Below are positions 13,160 to 58,545 of a stretch of DNA of 64,000 nucleotides, in pieces. The notes beneath the pieces were generated by a model. It had not been told where the DNA came from and ran no database searches. It saw only the letters and a program-made list of their open reading frames with translations. Source of the DNA: Uloborus plumipes. Taxonomy: Eukaryota > Arthropoda > Arachnida > Araneae > Uloboridae. The first letter of the stretch is position 1; each line of letters starts with the position of its first letter. The stretch covers positions 1-64,000 of the forward strand of contig JAXGGA010000027.1 of the NCBI GenBank assembly GCA_038373865.1, read 5' to 3'. The translations under genes and the position numbers were made by a program.

Positions 13160-13458
13160 GCTGGCTTACGGGCGGTAACTCATTGCACATAACCCAGCTT
13201 TTGCCATCAAATTTCGAGTTGAGACGCACCATAGTTTGCTGACGCTCGCTGGTAAGATAAATTCACTTTATCTACCAGTTTGTTGGCTATCTTAGCTACA
13301 TTAAGAGGATTTTTGCCTCCGGCTCGATCATTGGCTATTCCTAACTGAGGAGCCCATAATAAGGGCAAAACTGCAGTCTTAGGATGCTATGATCGAGCTG
13401 TGGGTGCATTTGCTTCAGTTCTGCCTCAGCCCTGGCTTACGGGCGGTAACTCATAGCA
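13160..13458. repeat. Insertion flanked by 27-bp direct repeats inside the Tc1-like element
   Basis: CTGGCTTACGGGCGGTAACT, extending through TCAT and GCACA, occurs at about 13161-13189 and again at 13431-13459 with one difference. The 240 bp between them include copy 2 of the GAGGATTTTTGCCTCC family (13303-13415). The flanking repeats could be a long target-site duplication from a retroposed sequence. Confidence 0.55.
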
Positions 13459-13481
13459 CACAAAAAAAAAATATATTGAAA

Positions 13482-14517
13482 TTAGTATTTTGTGTAGGCA
13501 CCATGCGCTGCAATAACTGCTGCTACGCGACGTGACATGGAGTCAAATTTTTATTGTCTGCTTGATCAAGAGCATTCCATACTGTTTGTATGCATACCCA
13601 AAGCTCGTCTGTAGAAGCAACAGGACGAGGATCACGAACGAAACGCCGACCAACGAAATCCCAGACATGTTCAATTAGCGACATATCCGGGGAATACGCT
13701 GGCCAGGGAAGAAGCTGTAACTGCTGAAATGCAAGGAAGGATTGAACGGTCCAAGTGATATGAGGGCGGGCATTATCCTGCTGAAATACAGCGCCAGGCA
13801 AGCCTTGAAGGAAGGGGACAGCTTGGGGCTGCAGAACTTCACTGATGTACCGGTTGCTGTTCAGGTTACCCACAATTCGTAGCAATTGAGATCGTCCGTG
13901 ATATGATATGGCACCCCAGACCATGACTCCAGGTGTTCCTCCACTGTGACGTTCGATAATGCACTCTGGAAGGTGGCGTTCACCGGCATAGCGTCGGAAG
14001 CGAATGCGGTCATCATGGTGCCACAAATTAAAGCGGGATTTGTCAGAAAACACAACATACTGCCTATCAGCAAGCCAGTCCTTATGCTGATTGGCCCATT
14101 GTAGCCGCAGGCGGTTGATGATTTTGCGTGAGCGGGATCCTGTATAAAGGAGTCCTTGCGCGCAGTCCACGCTGCAGCAGACGTCAACGAATTGATGAAG
14201 CACACATTGAAATACCTGTAGCTCTTGACCACTGTGCTTCCAGTTGTCTGGAAGAAGCTGTACGGTCCGTCAGTACCGAACGGATCAGGTGTCTATCATC
14301 GCGTGCTGACGTCACATTTCGGGGTCCACTCCCGGAGTTGTCCAACACTCGTCCGTACACTGCTTCCAAACACGCATCACTGTGCTGCTGTTAAGCTGCA
14401 CACGAGCGGCTACTTCACGATAAGATAATCCAGCTTAATGAATGCCGATGATCCTCCCCCGTTCAAACTCCGTTAGTTGTTGGAACCTCGCTCTTTTTCG
14501 ACGAAGAGGTATAAGCA
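13482..14517 (-). pseudogene. Tc1/Tc3-type transposase pseudogene
   Basis: The transposase cuts and pastes the element at TA sites. Reading on the minus strand, the N-terminal helix-turn-helix (RRKRARFQQLTEFERGR, then SYREVAARV) has an in-frame TAA. Frameshifts follow near 14350, 14190 and 13535, and the natural end RRVAAVIAAHG...YTKY lies at 13482. The catalytic core survives in one frame (13523-14110): FSDKSRF (first Asp), QQDNARPH (second Asp) and SLIEHVWD (Glu), with 34 residues between second Asp and Glu. The start codon appears mutated. Confidence 0.88.
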
Positions 14518-14984
14518 ACGTCTGATCTAACGTTTATCACAAGCAGATAGCCACCTATAACCATACACCCCTTGCTGCAGCCGTCTATTTATTCGGATAA
14601 ATCCGGCGTTTAGAGGGCGATGCTCAGCGTACGCATGCGCTACGCGTGTAAAATTTTAATCATTTGCATATCAGACCCTACTTTGCATTTGCTGAAAATT
14701 TCAGCCCATTCGCGTAAGTCCTTCATGGTATTACAATTTTCACAAACATGAGTTTACTTCAAGAATTATCTGATGCAAGGTTAAAAATCTGCCTTAACGG
14801 CTTGTTATAAAGTTGTAATGTAACTGTTAAAAAAGTAATGAATGGTGAGCATGCATTATTAAAAATATCCCGATAGAATATGTAGACGTTAATATTCGGA
14901 AATAGAAGGTACATTATAGTGTAAAAAATGTGCCAGACAGCTATTTACACACTGGACAACAAAAAGCTGTAGCATAAAAACTCA

Positions 14985-15660
14985 TAAACGAGGGCTGTTA
15001 GAAAAGTATCCAACTTTTTTGTTCATGAAAACCTGATGAACATGAACCAAGCGTGCTCACATAAGTTAACAGAACCTTTGTGCAAGCGTGAATTTTTCTT
15101 GGTCTATCAGTAGCATCAGTCGCTGACAAACAGATTTGACCGAGCTAGTGTGTAGTGCTCTCGTCCGATTGCTTCATTTCAAAAAAAATGACGGAATGAC
15201 ATAAGCAGCTCTACTGTATCAAATGTTGCCAGAAACGTAGTGGCAACAAAGTGGAAACCTTTTGGAAGATGCAGCCTGCTTTCAGTGATAACTTTTCATC
15301 ATATTTCTCCCACTTGAATTCAACGTTTTTGGGGGAAAATCAGACTAGTGTGGCTTGATAAGCTTATTACTCTCTTTATATGTTCCTCTGGGACTTCTCA
15401 CTGTTCCTTAAATTCAAGACCGCATTGAAGGAAACGAGATTTGAAACAAGAGAGAACATTTTGACTTGCAACGACAGAAAAGATAAACTGCACGCCGAAA
15501 CAGATTCTTCTCGGAATGCTTCCGACAATGGCAGCATCATTGGGAAAAGTGTGGGAAGTCCCAAAGATATTACTTTGAGGGTGATTAGGTTTACAAAGCT
15601 CCAGGCATGCTATTTTTTTTCTTCAGCAATAGCGGAGATTCTTTTCTGACAGTTCTCGTA
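14985..15660. mobile_element. Internally deleted mariner element
   Basis: The ends are ACGAGGGCTGTTAGAAAAGT (14988) and its imperfect inverse CTTTTCTGACAGTTCTCG (15641-15658), with TA at both borders. The element keeps the first and last parts of a mariner transposase gene and lacks the middle. Confidence 0.8.
15188..15588 (+). pseudogene. Mariner transposase remnant lacking its catalytic core
   Basis: The start reads MTE, stop, then HKQLYCIKCCQKRSGNKVET, which matches the helix-turn-helix start of mariner/SETMAR-type transposases. From about 15380 the C-terminal block appears: DFSLFLKFKTALKETRFE, and, in a shifted frame, WEKCGKSQRYYFEGD followed by TAG at 15586-15588. YFEGD plus stop is the usual mariner C-terminus. 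None of the three catalytic Asp motifs remains. Confidence 0.75.
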
Positions 15661-17350
15661 TTTCTCTTTCTCTTCTTTTTCACTTACCATTCCCAGTTTG
15701 AAGTAATAGTTGACACTAAAAAAGCTAGAGATCTGCTCTAGAACCGCTATTTCTTTTCTGTTAAACATATTTTAACAAAATTCGTTAAAAGCGAAGTCCT
15801 TATAAGTGTTTTGCTGACCCAAACCAATATCTTACCTGTATTTATTGGGGGCATACGTTTTTTAACACATTTTAGAGTTTTCAAATACGGATTTGTTGAA
15901 AAAAAAAATGCTTTTAGTAAAAAAGCAAGTACCAGTTGTTAAACAATTAAGTAATAACCATTATCAAAATCATGGTAAAAATCACTTTCGTTCCTTATAA
16001 CCTTTTGTACCGTAAAAGCGAAAAAAAAGCAAGTATAAGAAATATTGAAAATTAAAGGGAAAAAAACAAAGCTGCTAGACTGTAAACTTGTATGTCTGTC
16101 TGTAAATCTTTACGTGTCTGCCTGCCAGTGATTACTTTGGGAGGGAGGTTTCAATTCTGAAAAAAAAGTCCCCCCCCCCCCCCAAAGATCTCGGTTAGGA
16201 CACCTTAGTCCATCTCGTGTGGTCTATTGGTATGAGGGCAGCTGTCTTTCATCAAGACGGACCTTTAATCGATCCGAACCTAATATTTCGTGCTGCATGG
16301 CAATTCTAAGGATTTACGCTAAAAGTTAGGGAATTGTAGGAGAAAAGGATTTCATCCCCTTTCAGTAATAGTATGGGGCTTAAATTTTGATAGTTTAAAA
16401 TTACAAGCCTATAAAAACATAAAAATAAGCTGCATGTTTTTTTTTTTTTTTTTTAACGTATTAACAAGGAGAAATATTTTCCTTCTTTATCGTTCAACTT
16501 AATTAAAAGCGAGTTTCCTTTTTGCTGCGTGTGGGCAGCTTGGCTCTAACAACATGAATTCTGATGTACAGAAGATTATACGATTCCCATTGTTAGAATA
16601 AGAGCCAGTTATCCTCATTGCCCAAATATAAGTTTCTCCTCCCTTTCAACCTAACCATAAATCAACTGTTACAAGTCTAAATGTCCTGTTATCAGAGCCA
16701 TACTATAGTGTTATTGTTAATTAAAAAAGTAGATCAAAACATAATTTAATAAAAGAACATACATTTTAATATTTGAAATCAGTAAAATACAAAATTGTGA
16801 AATGAAATGAGTTCAGTGCCTTGAAAAATATAGTATGAGAAAAATTGTCTTTTAGTTTTGTGCTCTTCTTACCATCAATACACAAACACATTTTACAAAA
16901 TAAAACAGCACATAAATTAAATCAACAATCTGAATAGACCGATATCATGGAAAGGGTTTTAATCGATTTTACGTACCCATATTTGTCCTGTATATAGTAG
17001 GATGCTTTAAGAGCTCACATAGCCCCAATTGAGCATTTTCTTGTAACATTTAAAAAAAGGATTCACGAAAGTTGGCAGTGCATTCTGTACTTGAAAAAGA
17101 CATATTAATACAAAATAATTCTCTTAAGAGAACCTGACTGTAAAATATCAAGTTCCGTAAAGAACTGATACCTGTCTCGTTTTTATACCAGATATAAAAC
17201 ACCTGGAAAAATAAACCAGCTGCTGGTTGTAGTCACAGAAGGACATCTCTCAGGCCTTTGACCCTGTGTTCCTTCACGTGTCAGGAACTGTTCTTCACCC
17301 AGGAGATGGTTAATCTAGATTGGACCCATTCAAGGACATTGTCTAAAACG
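15661..17350. other. 3' flank of the CUB/LDLa gene; no other gene seen
   Basis: On the minus strand this follows the stop codon at 17351, so part of it must be 3'UTR. AATATTAAAATG near 16765 (minus strand) gives a possible ATTAAA poly(A) signal, but I cannot fix the end. It also holds C13 (16171-16183) and T18 (about 16437) runs and a tRNA-like patch at 16204-16285. Confidence 0.5.
16204..16285 (+). other. tRNA-like sequence (degenerate, tRNA-Glu-like boxes)
   Basis: GTGGTCTATTGGTATGAGG resembles the A box of tRNA-Glu. TGTCT/AGACG forms a five-pair anticodon-like stem, and AATCGATCCGAACC falls where a B box would be. The acceptor arms do not pair and the loop would read CAT. It is more likely a tRNA pseudogene or the head of a SINE than a working tRNA. 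Confidence 0.3.
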
Positions 17351-44962
<27,612 letters not shown>

Positions 44963-47126
44963 CTGCAACAAGGTTTTGCAAATTTGTGCAGGATATAAGC
45001 CACATGGAAGAATTGAAATGCATTATCATCGTCTTTGAAACCGCTTTTACCAGCCTTTTTGTGATGGTCAAATTCGATAGAATTTCTCATTGAGAGTAAA
45101 ACTTCTTTCTCTAGTCTCTTTTTAGTACGATATGCTTTCAAGCAACTTTATTTCTTTACCACCCTATTTTTAAAAGTTATTTTTTCCAAGACATTTAGGT
45201 ATTAAGTATCACTGTTAGAAAGATTTTTAGAACAAAAATGTAGTAATTTCTCATAAATTTCATCATACCTTCTTTTGTCAGAGAATGTTTACCATTGCTT
45301 CCCCCTTAACGCTCGCATAATTTTGAAGAAAATGGTCATAAAAGTGCCTATTTTTTTATTCAAGAAAAGTATATAAAACTGAGTGTATATGCAATATTTG
45401 CATTCATTTTTAATTTTTAAATTAATTTTTAGCTTGAAATTAAAAAATAAATAAAAAAACGGGAAAGCCAACATTCAGGGTTATTATGACTGAATGTTTG
45501 TTTTCCAACAAAGAGAGAAAATAAAAAATATGTGATTGAAACATTCAAAGAGAATTTTATTGCATTTACGCATAATTTAAATAAATACTAGTAATTTTTT
45601 CTTGTGTACGTGTGTTTCTTGCGTGTGTGTGTGTGATAAATTTCAAAGCATGCGATGCAAAGGCCAACATCACAATCAGGACAATAGTACCGAGTTACTA
45701 TCTCTAAAAACGTTAACTATCTCTAAAAACGTTGCAAATAGACTAGTGCAGCCATCTGGTGTACATATTGAGAAATAAAACATGATTCCGGGCATAAGAA
45801 ATAGCTTGTTTTATTATTTTTCGCGCATTATTTTTGAACACTTCAGCCCGGAAATATCACGGGCGCGAGAAATAGAGGACGAAATTTCACCCCGTCATTT
45901 TCACGGAAGCGAGAAGGAAGGGGATTAGTGAAACTTTTTTTTTTTAATTTCATTATGTATTTTTGATGTTAAAACTGATAAATGTATGTTAGATCTTTTT
46001 CTTTGTGAAGGGTTCCCTGAGCTCTTTCTTCGTTGGGATAGATCTGAATTATAGCGCCTATAATCATAAATTATCATACCAAATTAAAAGTAATTGTCTT
46101 GCGTTGAAGGAAAAATGGCTATATATTACAAACTTTTACACCACTGTAAAATTTAATATAACTAGAAGGCCCGGTGCATCACTCTCCTGGAAAAGTTATG
46201 AAATAAGTTTTCTACTCTTTATTTTCGAAAGAAAAATCAGCAATATTGTGAACAGCTCATTGCCTTTTTGTTAATTTTAAAGACACTGTTTTAAAACTAC
46301 TTAAAGTTGTTGAAATTGCTCGTCTTACACTGTAATATTCTAGGCAATATTACGAATGATAGAAGTCTAGTGATGCTGTAAAAGTGCAAAGAAGGAGTTT
46401 TTAAACACCTAAAAATTTTATTTTTCTGCTTTAAAATTGTACTACTTTTACTAAAATTTATTTTACATCATACTTCTGACATGGTTCCTACTTACCGTAA
46501 ATAACAGGACAACTTTGAGTCAGGTAAATAACGCAGTTTAAATGGTTTTTAAAGTTATTCTTTATTAATTTTGGATAAATATACAGCACTTTGGGACTGT
46601 TTCTCCCTCTTTATACAGTAATTGCCATTAAAAAAATCACTGCATTATAAAACCAGCCGCTTTTTAAAATCAAACATGCAGGAAACGAATCCCTACAATA
46701 TCAAAACATTTATAATTATGTTGAAAATTGCAACTAACACAGTAAATTTAAGTCATGTAGCGTTAAAAAGTGGAAGAGTCTCGGAAGATGAAGAAATGCA
46801 TGCCAAATTTGTACTCTTGGTACAAATTTGGTTCTACTGGTATATACGATTTCTTTTAATCAAATATCTATACGCCAGTATTTTAAGACTCGTCTGCAAA
46901 TAAAAATGTGAATCTTATTTAGTTTACTGTATTTTGAAACTTTTAAAACTATATAGAAATACAGTAATTTATTTTTTATTCAGATAATTGATCTTAAAAA
47001 AAATTCCTTTAAGTGTAGGTATGCCTATTTATAAAATCAACCGCTTTATAAAATCAAAAGTCCTAAGAACATACGTGATTTTAATAAGCGGCGGGTACTG
47101 CACCAGCAAATATGAAACTAATAATA
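44963..47126. other. Upstream flank of the CUB/LDLa gene
   Basis: The promoter should lie here if exon 1 is right, but I see no clear TATA box or initiator. A CpG-containing patch at 45825-45920 (CACGGGCGCGAGAAATAG) stands out from the AT-rich background. ORFs here look like chance. Confidence 0.4.
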
Positions 47127-47549
47127 TATGCGATGAGAAGTTTATAATAGAGAAATTCTGGTTCAAAGTTACCTGGATGACTGCAATACAAAAGCTGTAA
47201 GAAATTCTTAACGTCATGAGTGTTTTCAGTATTTAAGGAGCATTTCTTTTGTTTAATACCGACAAATATGATTAAATTATTGAAATATGAGACGATAAGT
47301 TAATTTTAGAGAAATTGTGGCTCAAAGTTACCCCGAATAATCTTAATACAGGGTCATAATAAATTCTTAACGTCATTAGTGTTTACAATACTTTAGGAGT
47401 GTTTCTTCCCTTTAATACCGAAAAATGCAATGAAATTTATTGAAATATGAGAAGAGAAGTTTATAATAGAGATATTGTGGCTTAAAGTTACCCCGAATGG
47501 CTGTAGTACAAAGTTATAATTAATTGTTAAAGTCATAAGTGTTTCAGGT
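47127..47549. repeat. Minisatellite, unit about 160 bp, 2.6 copies
   Basis: CAAAGTTACC landmarks fall at 47164, 47323 and 47483 (periods 159 and 160). ATTCTTAACGTCAT(G/T)AGTGTTT and AGAAGTTTATAATAGAGA also recur at that spacing. Copies differ at roughly one base in six. Confidence 0.8.
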
Positions 47550-48240
47550 CGCTGTTAATTGTTTTATTGAAGCTCCTTTCCACTTTGTCAAGATAACTTT
47601 TAGGGGCGACTTGAAACGTGTTGAGAAGCTAAGTACTATGAATACTGTACGAAAAACTATAGTTTTACGCATCAGAATTCGCATTACTCTAGACTCAAAT
47701 AATTTATGCACTTAGAAACTTTTCTTATTTTATGTGCGAAATTACTTAAGGATTAGAAGGCACTTAAGAAGGATTCATCTCCAGGTTTATTTAACTTTAA
47801 AACCTTCTCGGGAAAATGAATGCTAAAATGCGATAACAAGCTTACCGCACTTTACCTCCAGCTAGAGTTTAATTTCAGTTAATAAAGTTCCGCTTTTCAT
47901 TAAAACCACTTTTGAAGTGGATATTGTAGTAGAATGGAATAAAATGAGTGTATTGATTTTTTGTAGTCATTCCAAAGCGAGAATAATGTTAGGTTATTTA
48001 ATCTTTCACACCTGGCCTTATTAAATTTTTCTTCGTTTAAGGATGACCCTAAGAATGACAGTTGCTAGGCAACCATTAGAGAAACTCATCCTATAGTAAT
48101 TTTAATTTCAGATGAGGTTACGAAGTTTCTATTTTTATGTTGGAAGACAGTAAAATGTAAAGCTTTCATGAATTTAAATGTTGCTAATATGCACGAGATA
48201 GCGCAAAAGGTAGTTTTTAAGATTTCTCTCTAAAGTTTGA

Positions 48241-48430
48241 TACAGTCAAACCTCGTTTATTCGAACACGCTTAATATGAATCACCGCCAAGCCAAACTAG
48301 ATGTGCTCTCCCTCTTATTAAATTTGCAAATAGTGCTAGCTATTGTTGTTTGGATAAGAAGAGCTACGGTTAAGCTGATTTTATTTTAAAGGTAAATTTG
48401 AGTTCGTTAGAGCAAGATTGGACTGTATTT
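48241..48430. mobile_element. pogo/Tigger-like MITE
   Basis: TACAGTCAAACCTCGTTTAT at the left and AAGATTGGACTGTATT at the right are imperfect inverted ends. CAGTCAAACCTCG-type ends are typical of pogo/Tigger elements (family knowledge). No ORF is present. Confidence 0.55.
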
Positions 48431-48929
48431 CTTGCTTTTAAAATGTTTCTGGTGTTTTGTCCTTCGTCATTCGCATCTCCTTGTTAACATTAGTATAGTC
48501 ATTTAGAGTAATTTTGAACCATCCGGACTAACGCATCACTACCATATTTGTTTTAGTATATTTTACTTCAGAAGAAAGTGCAGACGATTTTTTTTTAAAC
48601 GTTTGAAACCATATTTAACAGTGTTTGATATTTGAGAACTATCGGTAAAGGCTAATAGGTCTAATAACTTTCTTTTTTAAACATTTTCAAAAACTAGTGT
48701 CTATCTATTTCAATCTTTCATTTTGATGATTTAATTCTTCCATTGCGATAATAAATATATTCAATAAAAATTGATATGGAAAGCAAGTATTAGTTGAAAC
48801 TATACAAATTAGATTATAGGAGCAAATCAAGTTGTAAAAAACCGAGTAACATTTGAGTAAGAATTTTTAGTTTAAATCATCCTGATTTAAATTACTTATA
48901 CCACTAGATTTTAAAAATCAAATTCTTTT

Positions 48930-49466
48930 TTAACCCATTTATGCCACGTAGCCTAAAAATGGGACGCTTGTTAGTTACTGCTGACAAAGACCTGTAATAC
49001 GTATATATCTTGTTACTAAAGCTGCTTTTCACAAGTGGAATATTCCTTCTTCTTGAGAAAACCATATAAAGTTGCTAACTGGACATTAGAGTTCATTTAT
49101 TGACAGTTATTTTTAGGTAACTGAGTCAAACAACGATACATGATGGGTAGTCGCAGCAAGATGATATTTTTTGAGAACTTTTTTTTCTTAAAATTAAACT
49201 ATTTTAAAATGATTTGCTTAAAATAGATCATAGAAATCTTCTGTAATGTTAGTTTGCAAAAATGATCATTTGGTCATATATATGCCCAGTGTCCCATAAT
49301 CAGGACATTGGATAACTTAATAAATGTGGCAGCGGTAATCTATTTAACGCCTAAAATGTATTTAAAACATTCCAAGTAAGAGTTTTAAGTTGATAAAAAT
49401 TGAAAAAAAAATGTTAAAAAAAACTTAAAATAATAAATGGGTTAAAATGGGGCATAAATGGGTTAA
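48930..49466. mobile_element. piggyBac-type MITE, CCCATTTATGCC family, full copy
   Basis: TTAACCCATTTATGCC and GGCATAAATGGGTTAA are inverted ends bordered by TTAA. An internal duplicate of the right end (AATAAATGGGTTAA, 49434-49447) sits just inside. It is non-coding. Confidence 0.85.
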
Positions 49467-54098
<4,632 letters not shown>

Positions 54099-54102
54099 TA
54101 TA

Positions 54103-57081
<2,979 letters not shown>

Positions 57082-57082
57082 T

Positions 57083-58504
57083 ATATTGGCGGAAAAAAAT
57101 CCCAACACCAAGAAAGACTTGCGCTAGATAAACGAAATTTGGTAGGCGTGTTTATACAATTGAAAGATGGCAGCGATTGAAATTTCGCGCTCCGCGCATA
57201 AGTATGGGGCAGCTTGCGTCACTCAGAACATGCAAATAAGGCTTGTTTTAAAAGCGTGTTGCAAAGCTCGTGAGTATTCTTTTTCCGTGAAAATTGAAGC
57301 ATCGTGTTCATGTTAGCCAGGAATGAATTTAAGAAGACGAAGAAGCCATTATCAACAGCTCATCGAGTTTAAACGAGGTCGTACAATTTGGCTGCGAGAA
57401 GGTGGATTTTCATTTCGCGATATTGCAGAAAGACTTGGTGGGAACGTTTCCACCGTGCATGATTATTAGAAGCTATGATCCAGGGATGGTACTACGTTAA
57501 GAAGATCGAGTTCCGAGCTGCCACGTGTCACGACTGAGAAGGAAGATCACCGAATCCTGCGTACGGCTGCGGCGCATCGTACTGCATCTGCGGCTTACAT
57601 TAGAGCTGCAGTTGGTACCGTCGTGACCCAAAGAACGGTAGGAAATTGCTTACTTTAAGGACAGCTCCGAGCCAGGTAGCTTGTAGCCGGTATTCCATTG
57701 ACAGCAAACCATTGCTGTTTGCGACGTCAGTGGTGTCAAAACAGAGCTTACTAGAGATCGGAGTGGAGATCTGTTGTAATTTCTAATGAAAACAGATTCT
57801 GCCCTGGTGAGATTGATAATCGTATGTTGGTCAGAAGGAGGCCAGGGGACTGTCTGCTTCCATGCTGTCTGCGGACTAGACACACGGGGCCTACTCCTGG
57901 AGTTATGGTCTCCAGAGCAATTTCATATGACAGCAGGAGCACTCTTGTGGTTATCCCAAACACACTGACTGAAAATTTGTCGTCAGTCAGGTAATTTAAC
58001 CTATAGTATAGCCCTTTATGAGTAGCACTCAAGGGGGAGTTTTGCGACTGGATAACGCTCGCCGTCACACCTCTGCTGTAACGCAATATGCTCTATAGAG
58101 TGTTGACATATTACCATGACCTGCAAAATCACCAGATCTGTCTCCAATTGATCACGTATGGGATATCATTGGACGGCAGCTCCAGTACTATCCACAATCA
58201 GCAATGACTGTCCTAGTATTGACACACTAAGTGCAACAAGCATGGTACTCCATAACACAAAGTGACATTCGGCACCTGTATGACACAATGTATGCACGCT
58301 TGCAGGCTTGAGTTTAAAATTCTGGAGGTTACACCGGCCTTTAAAATAACATAATTTCACATTTGCACAGCATTTTCTAGAGCTTAAATTAGCCAGTGAT
58401 TTCATACATTTAATCAATCAAACATGTCAAATAGACAATTGCATTACCCAAATTTCATTACTCTACAGCAATTTTTTCTTAGTGTTGGGATTTTTCCCCC
58501 GCCA

Positions 58505-58509
<5 letters not shown>
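57083..58509 (+). mobile_element. Second Tc1-like transposon, decayed, adjacent to the first
   Basis: TTGGCGGAAAAAAATCCCAA (57086) and the inverse of TTGGGATTTTTCCCCCGCCA (58485-58504) are imperfect terminal repeats. TA borders both sides; the right one begins a (TA)n tract. It starts within two bases of the end of the first Tc1-like element. Confidence 0.88.
57323..58311 (+). pseudogene. Tc1-type transposase pseudogene
   Basis: The ATG at 57323 starts MNLRRRRSHYQQLIEFKRGR, then REGGFSFRDIAERLGGNVST, a recognisable helix-turn-helix, and meets TAG after about 48 codons. Later frames still show LDNARRHTS (second Asp) and SPIDHVWDIIGRQLQ, where the catalytic Glu has become Asp. The end is ARLQA plus TGA at 58309. 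Several frameshifts and stops rule out function. Confidence 0.85.
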
Positions 58510-58537
<28 letters not shown>

Positions 58538-58545
58538 TATAGATA
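58508..58545. repeat. (TA)n microsatellite, right border of the transposon cluster
   Basis: About 28 bases of TA are followed by TAGATATAGATAT. Confidence 0.9.

Larger units (their letters stand above)
13020..14756. mobile_element. Tc1-like transposon, decayed
   Basis: The 37-bp terminal inverted repeats 13021-13057 and 14719-14755 differ at two positions, and a TA flanks each end. The element encodes a broken Tc3-like transposase on the minus strand. A separate insertion with 27-bp flanking repeats sits between the left TIR and the stop codon. Confidence 0.92.

Noticed and set aside
14128..14428. Plus-strand ORFs of 67 and 88 codons
   Set aside because: They are antisense shadows of the Tc1-like transposase pseudogene on the minus strand.
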